Shown here: positions 33,801-45,633 of the stretch, piece by piece | Layout: every line of letters starts with the position of its first letter | Numbering within the stretch: the stretch's first letter is position 1 | From: Chytridium lagenaria | Taxonomy: Eukaryota > Chytridiomycota > Chytridiomycetes > Chytridiales > Chytridiaceae | Reading direction: 5' to 3' | NCBI GenBank assembly: GCA_025449115.1 | Contig: JAHLKC010000087.1 | Location: forward strand, 1-64,000 | Length of the DNA stretch: 64,000 nucleotides | Program-made: the position numbers and the translations under genes | The notes under the pieces: model-generated | The model's input: the letters and a program-made list of their open reading frames with translations, nothing else | Told to the model about the DNA's origin: nothing | Databases searched by the model: none

Positions 33801-35347
33801 ATTCGGGTGAGTTATTTTCTTACTTTACTTTCAGTACATACGTTTTTTTTTCTAGAGGAGACCTTCATAACGTGTAACTAAATTTAAACAAAACCATTAT
33901 TAAGGTCGCGTTCATCGAACCCGAAAAACACCCTCGACCTCTCCGATTCCCACCTATAAGTATTCTTTCAGTTGGTCACGCATCTGCTGGAGCCGGCATT
34001 CTCATCAGTTTGGCAGCCCTCGTTTCCACCGCCATATACCGCCGCACTGCTGCTTTTCGATCCGCCTCGCCTCTGTTCCTATCAACCTACGCTCTAGGCG
34101 CTATTGGCGCCTTCATAGGAATAGTTCTTTATAATCTAGCGTCCCGAGAGTTCCGGCTATGTGGGACGGCATTGTGGATGTTTAGTGAAGGATGTCTCAT
34201 GTTGGTGGCAGCGATGGTGGTCAAGAATTGTAAGGATGGATGCCGGATTCCCGCGTGATCTGACTCACAATTTATTTAGGGAGGACGTATTATATCTACT
34301 TGAGACCTGCTTCGTTGGACCCGAACCCCACCAGCCTTAACGATTTTGTTCTCTTCTCGGTCCTTTTCATCATTCTCCTCATCAACAGCGCCGCCATTCT
34401 TACCTTCCAACGGTTATCACCTTATGAGGTACACCTCCACCCTGTACACTTGTTCTAAACATGCAGCCTACTGTTGTAACTTTAGATGAAGAAAACTGGA
34501 TGATATGTAAAAGTCGGGACATGGATAAATGGTTATGGGTGTTATTGTCGCCTATGATGATAGTGTTGGTGTGTGGGATCTATGTGAGTTTGCAGACGAG
34601 AAATGTGACGTCCAAATATAATGAGGCGGGGCAGATTAGTTTGTCGGTGTGTGTTGTCACCTTGACGATGGTGATTCTGTTGATATTGGGGAATTTTATT
34701 AGAGAGTAAGTTGCTGCTGTAGTCTAATTAATTTGATTTTTTTTTTGTTTTTGTTATTTTTTTCCTAACCCTTACTTTTGATTTAATAACATAATGTTTA
34801 AACTCTATCAGCCCCTCGGCACTCCACCTCATCAATTCGCTCCTCACAAGTCTCACAATATGCACAGTCCTTTTTACGCACTTTTTACAAAGATCTATGG
34901 GGGTGAGTTCTTGCATTCTCACACTTACCGTTCTCCAACTAAAATACATATTTTTAGATTATATCCAAAGACGATGACGACAGCGAATCGGTGATTTCTG
35001 TGAACGCGGAGGGCAAAGAGGAGGAAGAAATCGCGCCTGCAGAAAGTTTAGTCAAGTGTAAATTATGCAAGGTTCGATCATTTGTTTCCTCTTATACATG
35101 TTGACAAATATTACTATTTCACATAAATCACATATAGCAATCTCTCAAACCCATCGGCACAACTCTCCGCCTAGACCATCCATCCTCCTTTTCTCTGAAA
35201 CGCAATACCGGATCCGTCTCATTCGTCGCTAATCCAGCTAGTCATGGAGTGCATTCTATAGCTGATCCTCCGTTACGCAGATTGACGATGACGGCTCCTA
35301 CGGTTTCTATAGGAGGCGGGGAGATAGGGAGAAGAGTGTCTCGGTGA
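30883..35347 (+). CDS. Composite receptor: BMP/PnrA domain, Kelch repeats, class C 7TM
   Basis: Predicted plasma-membrane G-protein-coupled receptor. About 18 exons: 30883-31009, 31075-31093, 31155-31276, 31363-31464, 31505-31539, 31591-31685, 31741-31772, 31840-31947, 31992-32015, 32181-32674, 32842-33200, 33248-33806, 33905-34229, 34280-34428, 34467-34705, 34812-34902, 34958-35071, 35138-35347. Signal peptide at residues 1-29. A basic-membrane-protein/PnrA-type ligand-binding domain follows (FHAVMVGFLFSEALRVVALR, GITFAEDEAGFLAGVVAGAL, AAGGMGSQAIYNVAS, WVIGVDTDE). Then come Kelch repeats (TILIFGGQTSNG, MFVIGGKTSTGALNSDIWRF, IYLHGG, IILVGGS, VAVVFGG). A class C 7TM module follows with seven clear helices and the family-typical RNVTSKYNEAGQ. 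The tail is Ser/Lys-rich. Three one-base losses (near 32675, 32940, 33440) must be assumed; with them the exon lengths sum to a whole number of codons (about 1068 residues). BMP-7TM fusions are known in Dictyostelium Grl receptors; the Kelch insert is unusual. Confidence 0.85.
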
Positions 35348-35770
35348 TTAAACATCATGCGGTGAAACTTATTATTGTTTATTTACTATTGGATTACTTG
35401 GATTTTTTCCAAGTTAAAATATACACATCTTTGCACTATTGGTGCTCATATCACTAATTATTTGTCGGGGTTCTTTTTTGAGAGTTTGAATAATATTTAC
35501 ATTAATACTATTTTGCGGAAAAAACGCAGGTGTTATTAGAATATTGGTAGAAATATTCATTCAAGCAATTGATAATGTGCAGCGATCCGGCACATCATCG
35601 GGATGAGGCTACGTGCAAAGTAACCAAAAAATCAAGCAGCGACATATCCAAAAAGAAAATAATATTTAAAAGAACGATCAATTAATCAATGTTAAAATCC
35701 TATACATAAGCAAAGCACATCCATGCAAAACAAAGCTGAAGACAAACCGTCATCAAAACCACAATCAGCT
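35348..35770. other. convergent 3' spacer
   Basis: AT-rich DNA between the 3' ends of the composite receptor and the F-box/ankyrin gene. Nothing else seen. Confidence 0.45.
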
Positions 35771-37251
35771 TCAGTAGGCTCTACCCATCAGTATAGGCAT
35801 AAGTTGTTCCCCGAGCTCCTTATTCCTTCTCATACAAGAAGCCAATTCTGGCATAACTGCCGAGGTCACTTTCCTCGTCACCACCAGCAACTTGCAAACC
35901 TCAAATGCCCATTCCCCGCAGCCAACAACAACGCCGCATTCACAGCAGCCCCCATCCGCAACACCCTCAGAAATCAACAAATCAACCACCTCCGCGTACC
36001 CATTCTCAGCTGCCTCCACAAGCGCACTCCCATCCCCACTCACTTCATGACTGGGATCAAACCGTCCCGTGTCCAACAACATCCGCACAATGTCGGCGTG
36101 ACCCCTCGATGCCGCCCAGTGGAGCGCGCAGGGGGTTACACGGCCTGTTTCGAGAAGGACTTTGACGACACGTGCGTGGCCGTTTTGAGAGGCCATACGC
36201 ATGGCATAGTTGGAGCGAGCGACGGGGTCGACCTTGGGGTAAGAAGGGTTTGAAAACTTGAGGAGAATAAGGACAATGTCGGTGTATCCGCGTTCACAGG
36301 CATCCCGGATGGCAAGGTCGTCATCAGCGGTAGGGTCAACCCGGCCGGTGAATAGGAGGAAACGGACAACGCGGGAGCTGCCGGATTTGACGGCATGGCG
36401 GAAAAGGTGTTGGAGGAGAGATGACCAAGAGGGGTCTGGGGTGAAGGCGCAGGGAGTGAGACGATCAAGGAGGTGAGAGACTAGGTGAACTGTGTCTGTG
36501 GCGACTGCCCAGCGGATGGCAAAAAAGTCATCGGCGGTGAGGTCTATTGGCGAAGGTTTTGTGGCAGCTGTGGCTGATGGGTGAGTCTCTTCATCGTCTG
36601 GGACAGCTTCCGGGTCAAGAATGTTGAGCAGGGCTTCACGAATGCGTTGGGTTGCACTGGGGAACTGAGAGGTCATGCCGTGAGTCAAGACGGCTCTTCT
36701 TCCACTGACCAGAGAAGGGGCGAGGCACCCCGGGACTTTCCAAGCTCCATTGACGTGAATAGACATGAAACCGGCAAAGGTAGCGGCGGTGAGGTTGTTT
36801 AGCCGAATCATCGAAGTCATGTAGTTGATTCCAAGGCGACGCCAATCCAACATGAAGGACGGCTGGATACGGAGGAGATCCGGCGTCGCGTCGTGTTGAA
36901 GGCTCCATCCGTCAATGAAGTGGTTGAAAACGACTGAAGACTCCAAAGACTCAAGGGACAGGACGAAGATGTGGATAGCCAGCGAGAGTTTCTTGGCGAA
37001 AGCGGTTTAACTGGGGATGAAGATGTGGCGGAGGTGGGGGTGTAAAGGAGATTACGGAGGTTCTCGGTTGCAAAGGCGGCGTCATGAAAGACATAGACAA
37101 AGACCACTGACCGGCAAAGGAAGCGAAGCTTGAGGACGTCATGTGGGTGGAGTAGGACTGCGATTGCACGGACCAGCTCAACGGGCAGGTCGTGCAGTGA
37201 TGCCCTTGATTGCATGGCCATTTGTGGTGGTGAGGTTGTCATATTAGTCAA
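35771..37251 (-). CDS. F-box and ankyrin-repeat protein
   Basis: Likely substrate adaptor of an SCF-type ubiquitin ligase. The N-terminus (from ATG 37251) has an F-box: LHDLPVELVRAIAVLLHPHD followed by VLKLRFLCRSVV. A middle segment of about 200 residues lacks recognisable motifs. The C-terminal half contains ankyrin repeats, for example DACERGYTDIVLILLKF, MASQNGHARVVKVLLETGR, HWAASRGHADIVRMLLDTGR and EAAENGYAEVVDLLISEG. The N-terminal and ankyrin parts lie in different frames. One missing A in the AAA run near 37008 would join them into 493 residues, a whole-codon length. Single-exon structure. F-box plus ankyrin proteins are often amplified in chytrid-like genomes. Target unknown. Confidence 0.82.
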
Positions 37252-38852
37252 TGACAGGGAAGTAAGTGCTTTTGGATCGCGGTCAGAGAGCGGAGAGGAT
37301 GCGTTTGAGAGGGTATATTTTCAGTATCCTTGCGTGCTTGTGAGAGGACTGAAGGTGAGGGGGGTAAGATGGGGTGAGGGATAAAGTGATGGTGATGGGG
37401 TATCGCGACAGAATCGTGACAAAGGATGATCAGCCCACTCAAGTGTGCCGAGAAGGGCGGAAGGGAGGGAGGTACCAGCCTTTTATAGGGGATGACAAAG
37501 AATTACGATTTTTTTTGTGCCCGAAATATGCGAGGGAATATGTGAATATTTTCAATCATTCACAAATATGCTGGAATATCGAAATCATGTGCTTCAGGAT
37601 TTTTTCCCTTTGGCCCGAAAAAATTCGGAACATCGAAAGCGTTCCAGTGCAATCCACCTTCACTTACATGACACCTAAGTGAACGCGCTATGAACCCTCA
37701 CCTCAATCACCCCACTCTCTCTCTCCGACCATAAAAGAGGAACACTACAGCTTTCAACCATCCCGACGAATTGACTCAAACAATGACAATAACCACGAAA
37801 CAAACGTTTGCGCGAAACCAAACGAGGCGAGCAGGAGGGACATGATTACGAGAACGAGTTCATACTCGTTTCACCATTGCCTGATTCAGAACATGAGCAG
37901 GAACTTCAGCATTTAATTCACTGCTACCACCTTTGTATGCAATAGCGAAAGTTTCCTTTCCATCCTTTCTTTTCCTTAAATATCATGTCCTCTTAATGCG
38001 TTGTCATGACAGCCGTCCCAGGCGCGGCCTCCTCAGTGCTCCCTGACATCTTTATGTTTTCGCTGGAATCCCGCAAAACACGCTCGCCGTCACTGATATC
38101 TACCGGCATGTCAAGTCATAGCTGACGGACAACCACACACTTCAGTAAGTTCATGTGAATAAGCGAGAAAAACAAAGTACTTAAATGCACCAGAGCCAAA
38201 ACAAAAGAAAACGCTCTCATCATTCCCTCTCCATACTGTCCTCAACAAGCCTAAATCGCTATACCTAATACCGATATCCCAATAATCACTAACGCGTCTT
38301 CGGAGACCTTCGTCATTGTCATTGTGGAGACAATGCATGCAGTTCGTATGGATGAAACCCACTTAGAAATAGCGACTAGGGTTTACTCATGGTCTGCGTT
38401 GAGGGTCGGAGAGAGTAGTACTGTTGAGGTGTTTGCTTTAAATTATCTCTAAAGCCCCATTGTATTCACAATGGACATCGCAGAGTTAAATAATATGGTA
38501 GCCGCCGCGCAATGGAGATGCTGGTGGTGTCGTTCTTGAGGTCCCTTAAAGATTGCTTGCACTAAACCCCATTCACCAACAATAATACCTTGATCATGCT
38601 TATAGCGCCACATACTGGATGACGGTTTCCTCGACAGAAGATTATAGAAACACATGAAGAGGCCAGAAGTAGCTGAATCCGAGGTGGAAGGAAGAACATG
38701 GTACATAAAACCACTTGTGTCGAACTCTAAGAACTGAACTAAGCTATTCCAACGTTTTTTAAATAAAGCCCAATTTTAAACAAACTCCATCACGAGAATT
38801 TCATATATGTAACCATTAAAAACGGGCTGAAACAGAATCTTAATATTTTCAC
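37252..38852. other. gene-poor stretch
   Basis: Upstream of the F-box gene. Two minus-strand frames (38362-38111 and 38706-38449) read moderately well but have no recognisable domain, start or splice support. They may be remnants. Confidence 0.3.
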
Positions 38853-39245
38853 GAAAACGGCGGTTTTTGGAGAGACCCTCTGCTTGAAAACCCCGCGATG
38901 AAAGGCAAGTCGGCGCAGAAAAGCCTCACCCGTGCAAGTCCGTTTTTTGGCATCATGGACTGTGTAAACAGGTGATTATGGTGAAAACGGCGGTTTTGGA
39001 GAGACCCCTCTGCTTGAAAACCCCGCGATGAAAGGCAAGTCGGCGCAGAAAAGCCTCACCCGTGCAAGTCCGTTTTTTGGCATCATGGACTGTGTAAACA
39101 GGTGATTATGATGAAAACGGCGGTTTTGAAGAGACCCCTCTGCTTGAAAACCCCGCGATGAAAGGCAAGTCGGCGCAGAAAAGCCTCACCCGTGCAAGTC
39201 CTTCTTTTTTGGCATCATGGACTGTGTAAACCGAAAAATGGGAGG
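38853..39245. repeat. 130-bp tandem repeat, three copies
   Basis: Three nearly identical 130-bp units starting at 38853, 38983 and 39113, each beginning GAAAACGGCGG and ending near GTGATTATG. The unit is GC-richer than its surroundings. The third copy has a small insertion in the T run and diverges at its end. A 130-bp period is not a multiple of three, so no protein repeat runs through all copies. Each unit contains AGTCC...GGACT as a possible short stem around a T run. Could be a satellite, a duplicated non-coding RNA or a regulatory array. Confidence 0.9.
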
Positions 39246-39805
39246 CATGGTGATTATAGCAACAGGTGTGTGAGATTTACAAAATGAGTAAAGACTTTGA
39301 GGCAGACAGGCAGGAGCGGTTCCTTGACTGTGCAGCAAAGATGCAAAGTGCCATGGTGAGTGGGAGCAATGGTAGAGTTTAAGGCGACACGTTTATGAAG
39401 TTCCAAGCATATGTAGACTTTTTGTCTAAAAGAGGTGAAAGAAAGGCCGAAAATGGAGCAGAAGATGATTTAAACAGCAACAGTCGGCGCAAAGAATATG
39501 GCTTTTTCGTCGAGGTTAATAATTGCAAAGGTTTTTTTTTGTACAAAAAAAACACAAACCATTAACTATCTGTTGTATTCATGTAGCAACTAACCGAGAA
39601 ACGATCACAAAACCACGGTGTGAAAACCAAGAAAAAAGAAGCAAGAAAAAGGAAAGGCGGAAAACGGGAAACGTCATTTACATGGTAATGGGGCATCGGA
39701 AAAGGGTGATAAAGGAAACGAGGAACCGCGATTGAACGACGAGTGGTGGGAGTGGGGGGGGGGGGGGGAAACAGCGCACACTGATAACTTGTGAGAAGGG
39801 GATGA
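39246..39805. other. spacer with poly-G run
   Basis: Follows the 130-bp repeat array. Holds short low-complexity frames and a G run of about 12 near 39757-39768. No supportable gene. Confidence 0.45.
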
Positions 39806-41448
39806 TCACCATTTTGATCCGGTTGCGGCCCCATCAAATTCTCTATCCCTTGACGCCATCCTCTTTTTGCGTTCTTGGTAAAAGTAGACGACAGCGTTAA
39901 GCCAGCCAGCGGAATTGAAACAGATGACGACGAGGAACACCATCCAGAGAGGTTCTTGACGGGCGACAATGGAAGCGCCATAGACGATGAGGGACGAGAA
40001 TGTAATGATGAGGACAAGTTCGTATTCTAAAACCCATAAAAAAAAAGAAGGCAAAAGTTAGAAACAGGGTCGGGTCTTTATGAACAAGAGTGTTTCCAGG
40101 ACTCACGTAAAAGTTTCTCTACAATCCTTCTGTTCTTTCTTGCCACCATCCCCTCTGAAATCTGCTTCGTCCCATCCCACACCTGCTGTACCCCTTGATG
40201 CTGTTGCTGCTGCTGCTGCTGCTGAATAGCGCCAGAATTGACACGTTCCTCCACCGTTTCCCACTCCCCACATTCACGGCAGGCGGTGGTGGGGGGTACA
40301 CGGCACCACCCCTGCGGCGGTGCGAGATGAACGATATCGCTTCCGGATGTTGTGTAATCGGACGTGTGAGGGTGGTTGGCGGAATGTAAACGGCGGGTGG
40401 TTTCGGTGATTTTGCGGTAGATCATGTAGTAACAAAAGGCGGGAAGGGCTATGCAGGCGATGGCGGCTATGAAGGTGATGGACCACATGATCCAGCCAGA
40501 GGTGACGGCGGGGTTGAGGTAGCACCAGTACAGGTCTGGCCCGAAAGCGCCGATCCAGACTAACGGAGGGATGTTAGAGCGGTGAGAATGGGGGGGTAAA
40601 GAGGAAGGAAACACTCACGTCCAACGCCTGTGTAGACGACAGGGACTCCAAACGTGAGGACAAAAACACCCAGTCTCCAGGTCCGTAAGATAGTGACCAG
40701 CCCCGGTATACTGTCAAGAACATGGACACAGCGATAATGTTCAGTAACATGACTTGCGCCATTAAGAATAACTGAAAAAAAATGAAGTCATTTAGTATAC
40801 AATTCGGCCAAAAGAAAGGGAATTCCAAGAAACGAAAAAGGATGAACGCACAGCAAGAGTAGCTCCCAAACCCTTGCACAACGTCGGAGGCGGACTCTCT
40901 CCCTTATTGAACATCATCAGCGTGTGGTCGATCGAATGTGACAGACTCCATAAAAAGTCAATCACAGAGACGTATAGCGGGAACCTTTCGCCTGGAGACA
41001 AAGTGTGAGCTCTCTCAAAACCATCCAGATCTTTTAAAGAAATGACGAGAATTACCAATAGTTCCGTATTTTGACCGATACACGGTTGAGCCAATGACCA
41101 TCGCCGAACCGACTAATGAGGCGATGATGCAGACCAGTGCTACAGAGTGGAGTGCGTACATCTCCATCATGGATGGAGGGACTTTGGACAAAGTTAGCAT
41201 TGGGCATGATAGAAGAGTATAAGCAAGAGCGACGAGGAACTTACTGAAGGAAATGGGATAGGTCTGGATACGCGGATGAGTTTTTGGGTGATATGAATAG
41301 TATAGGTTAGTGATGTGATCATGCAGTTACGAGGACGAAATGGCGAGACCGATGAATGTCGAACGCGAAAGAGCCCGCATCCTCTCACAACAAAAAGACA
41401 ACACATCGAGTATGAAGAGCTTACCCTGGGATCAATCTCGGTGGCCAT
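39806..41448 (-). CDS. Seven-transmembrane receptor (cAMP-receptor/Git3-like class)
   Basis: Predicted G-protein-coupled receptor without a large extracellular domain. Seven exons on the minus strand: 41448-41425, 41263-41245, 41181-41056, 40991-40852, 40771-40619, 40559-40107, 40026-39806. Seven helices can be placed: VALVCIIASLVGSAMVIGST (TM1), YVSVIDFLWSLSHSIDHTLM (TM2), FLMAQVMLLNIIAVSMFLTV (TM3), LGVFVLTFGVPVVYTGVG (TM4), WIMWSITFIAAIACIALPAF (TM5), LVLIITFSSLIVYGASIV (TM6), WMVFLVVICFNSAGWLNAVV (TM7). A long loop between TM5 and TM6 contains a polyglutamine run and a Cys pair. The proximal tail is basic. One base is missing between TM3 and TM4 near 40684; restoring it also corrects the phase of the next intron, giving 378 residues. 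Class assignment is tentative, based on helix layout and the short N-terminus. Confidence 0.82.
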
Positions 41449-41529
41449 GGCTGAAGTGGATGATCAAGGGTGAGGTCGTGTGTAATGTGTTATGTGTGAT
41501 GTGTCAAGAGATTCTTTGGTGACTAGACA

Positions 41530-44050
41530 GATGTCATGCGATGTTGTGACTGACAAACGACGTCTCTCTTGGATCCTCCGTTAAACTTCCCTTTTATATA
41601 CAAACACGCTTCTCTTTTAACTCTAGACGTTCTTCTTGAAATGATCCTCCAACAGCAACAACAAGACAGCTCCTCTATAGATATGACAGACGGGGATCTT
41701 TATGGGGACAAACGGGGATGCAGTGGAGGAAGAGAGTAGTATTTATTTGAAAGGGCCCTTTGAGTTTATATTTATTTTGCTTTTATTTTTTGTGCAATAA
41801 TAATAATAATTCATTGGTCTTTTCTTCATTATTTTATTTCTTTTTCCCTTTTCTCTAATTATTCCTCTTCGTCTAAATATGTCCATACGCATAATAATAT
41901 ATATTTAAATATGTATAAAAATGATAAAGAATATTTATTTATTTACCTTGTCACTCTAACCCGCAAGCAGGCCATTATTTATTTATTTATTATCGTGGGC
42001 TTAACTGCTGTATTACTCTTTTTTCCTCTTCTTTTCCTAATAATAGTATAATAACTCTTTATTATTTATTTATTTATTTATATTCCGAAAAGAGGGAAGA
42101 GGAAGGGACACTGATCGCCTAAAAGAGGTTTTATTTAAATAATAAATTTAAATTTAATTATTATTTATTTATTTATTTATTTATTTATGGCACTTGACAA
42201 AAACTTTTGATTCGGATTCTTTAAGTATTATTTTAATAGTTGTTACACATGGTTATTTCATTTATAATTCACCAACCAGAATTCAAAGGGACAAAGTAAA
42301 TAAATAAAAACACGAATGAGAGAGAGAGGAGTGGCGCTTCCTCAAACTCTAAAGGTGACGTTATATCCTCTATATATGTTTTATGGAAATTCAAAGTCTT
42401 TGAGGTGGGTTTTTTCAAGGGGAGGGTCGATGCGTACAAGTACGAGGTCTCGTGGAGCACACACGAACACACTGTATTACACACACTGTGCGCAGGGTCC
42501 ATCAATCCTATTAATAATAATTATACTAAAGACAAGTCATTGAACGCCACTCATTCTCTGTCACTCGGTGACTCGATGCAAATATTATTTGTTTATTTAT
42601 TTATTGAGTAATTGTCATTTGCGTTTATTTTTATTAGGGACATGGTTGGGCTCCACTGCTACACAAACTATTTTGGTTCTTTTAAACTTGAAATCTGCCG
42701 AAACAATAAATTAATAAATAAATATTAAATACCTATTACTATTAGTCGCGTGTTGTTTTTAATTTATTATTTTATTTATTTTATTTTAACCCTCAAAATG
42801 TTGATGCATAAACATCTTATTCCAAAAACATTCTGCCAAGAGATAAATATTTAAATACAAGTTAAACACAACCACCAAAAAAGAAAAGGACGCGTTCATC
42901 CATCATTCACTCACTCACTCACTACTCGCATGATCACACATATATATATAGGTAGGTAGGTATGCATGCATGTATGCCAATGAATCATCACTTGATCGGA
43001 AAAGAGACCTCCCTATCTTTGGGCATGTTCAAATCATTTGTGGGCGTCATCACTCCATAAGCGTATATGGGCAAAGTCATCATCACAAGTAGATGAATAC
43101 TGTAAATGGTCAAAGTCATCAACCGTAAATATATTCGTCTCATCAAATCCTAAGCTTTCTCTCTCACAAGAATGAGGTATTCTCTCTAAATAAGACTCCC
43201 AATATTTTACCTTCCCGTCTCTGACCGCATTGAAGGACGCATCACAGACAATCTTTATGCCCTTCAGATCTCTTTACACCATGATGGATTCCACACGTCA
43301 TCATGCGCTCACAAATAATACCAAATTTTTTTGTTTTTTGCATCCTGACGCCTGTGCAAGACCCCGTCAGCCAAGGACGCCGTTTTGGAAAGGCGAGGTG
43401 AAAGCTGAGCATCATCTCAAACCCAGCGCCGCTTTCGACACGCATTCCTTTCACTCGGTCTTTCACTATTATATGCCTGAGGGCTTGATATAAATGTGCT
43501 GGCGATTCTCTTTGTACGGGATGCCTGGTGTTTGTCCCAATAATTGTAAATATCTGTAAACAAGAATAAAAAGAAAAATTCTCAGTTGTTTCATTCAGTG
43601 TGCCCTTACATCAAGTCAAAAACTTGATATGTGCGATGGGGCAAAAGATGGAAAGTTCGTCAACCAACCTAAAGCATTCCGTACATTTATGGCACATGCT
43701 TCAAGTGAATCGACAAAACAACTTTAATAGCTTTATACTTAAGGAGGTTGAAGGCATACCATAATATTTATTAATTTATTATCCACTCATTAATAAAACA
43801 TCGATACATTAAGAAAGTCTCTGATCCGTCGCCCTGCCGTCTATCAGAAGTTACGATTGATCAGTAAAGACTATCAGGGTGGGAGATATTCTATTGCCAG
43901 TACATCATCGTGATATTATGTGGAGTTGTACCTTTAAACTACACTCAAAAAAAATCATGCAAAGCTATCTAATGCATACAAGCCTAAGCAGCCTAAATAA
44001 ATGGTAGAAGATAGTGTAGACTAAAGAATCGGTTCAAGGTAGAAACCTCT
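41530..44050. other. 2.5-kb AT-rich gene-free region
   Basis: Rich in ATTTATTT-type repeats (41920-42190, 42590-42790) and TAA/TTA strings. It has ACTC and GGTA/TGCA microsatellites near 42905-42975 and the second copy of the dispersed repeat (43834-43911). No coding sequence is supportable. Confidence 0.6.
43834..43911. repeat. dispersed repeat, copy b
   Basis: Partner of 21825-21902, same orientation, roughly 80 percent identical by eye over 78 bp with no gap. See copy a. Confidence 0.7.
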
Positions 44051-44123
44051 GGAACCAATGGTAAGTTTAATAATTAATTGCAAAAAAAATCTAATACGAA
44101 ATTTCAAAGAGACAAAGGACATC

Positions 44124-45633
44124 ATGACCTCAACGCCGCGCAGCAACGACGACTTGAATCCTTGGGGTTCCTCCGACCCTCACGTCGCGCCTTCAACAAC
44201 TCCATACTCCATCACCCAACCACCGCCATTTCAACCCAATCCATCTCCACCGACTACTCTAACGATCTCCATCCTCCTCCCATCGACCACGATAACCCCT
44301 TTGCCACTCTCCCCCGTCCAGACTCGCCGAAATACCCACACGCTCAGTACGAAGTTCAGCAAGATGATGAACAATGGACGGGTCCACCTCCAACCACCAC
44401 CACCCCTCCCCAACTTCCCTCCCGTCCTCCGCCACCCGCTTCACCATCCCGTCCGTCCCTCCTCCACGCCCATCTCAAACATCGCGTCCACAGCCACAAC
44501 ACGCCCCACTCCAGCTCCTCCACCGCCACCTTACAACAACAGCTCGTCCATGTCGACCGGTGCGGTTGGTCTGTGGGGATCGATTAAAGGAGGTGGCAAC
44601 TCTATTGTGAGGTTGTTGGCCGTGGAGGGACCTCCTGTGCCTGTGCAGGGTGGGGCGGCTGCATTCGGAAATGTAAAAGGGGCTTGTGGGACGGATGGCC
44701 AGCACGGTGATGGGGGGAGTGGCTGCTGCTAAAGGATTGATATTGGAAAAGACTACAGCTGTGGGTGCCGCAGTATCTGGGGTACAGTGATTTGTTTACC
44801 TTTTTGTTCTTTTTGAGTCTTTTTTGTTGCGTCTTCTCAGCATAACATTGATGATTTAATTAGAACGCGCCTACGTCTGCTGGAACATTATCGTCGCACG
44901 GAAAGGGAGAACCTATTCCCTCCTCCTCATCCCCTTTCACACCCAACACATCCGTCACACCGGCTTTATTGTCCTTACCATCGGCATCCACTTCCTCGAA
45001 TAATCAATATCATATACCAAATTCAGCACATCACCTCAACAAACCGGTTATCCGCCAACCCCACATTTTTTACCTCAACCACGCAGAAATCTCGCTCATT
45101 CTAGAACCTCCACCGACCACCTCCACAGGTCCGATCCTAGTGATCCCTCATACCCGCCTCCCCCACAAATACGCCAGCCCCTTGTTCCTCCCGCGCCCTT
45201 CCACGCCCTCTGATACCACCCCAGATGATCCCGTCGACACCCTCATTCGCAACCTCTCGGAAACCAGCACTGAGCCGTTTGCAGTGTTCCCACTTGCCGA
45301 CCACGCCTCAGGAGGGACTCACGCTGCGCGTCACCTCCGTCGCGTGATTGTGAATGCTCGATACATTGTAGCGGTGCATGCGTTCAAGCCATCTGAAGTG
45401 AGTTTGTGGACGACGATTGTGGTGAAGGCGGATGTGACGCTGCCGCAGAGTTCGATTGTTGCGCTTGAGAGTAGTGGTGGTGGAGGTGAGAGGAGTGTGA
45501 TGGAAGCTGTGATGATGGCGAGTGGGGTTGTGGAGAAGGATGAGATGAGGGAGTGTATTCTTTTGAGGTTGGGATGCCGTTGTTGGAGGTATTGAAAAGC
45601 CTTGAGGGAGGGAGCTGGTATCAGCCGTCATGA
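44124..45633 (+). CDS. Uncharacterised low-complexity protein with Gly/Ala helix segment
   Basis: Start ATG near 44124 (MTSTPRSNDDLNPWG). The N-terminal 150 residues are Pro/Ser/Thr-rich. A segment with senescence/spartin-like flavour follows: LVGRMASTVMGGVAAAKGLI then LEKTTAVGAAVSG. After a GTACAG...AATTAG intron (near 44780-44870, phase 0), exon 2 has a non-repetitive domain with HIFYLNHAEISLILEPPP and ARHLRRVIVNARYIVAVHAF and ends VLKSLEGGSWYQPS. At least three frame changes are needed within exon 1 and one near 45570 (last part), so exact structure is uncertain. The C-terminal block has the feel of a beta-rich domain. Family not identified; the senescence-domain idea is weak and rests on a short Gly/Ala/Val helix. 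Confidence 0.5.

Noticed and set aside
38853..39245. CRISPR-like array
   Set aside because: Units are 130 bp, contiguous, with no unique spacers; the organism is eukaryotic.
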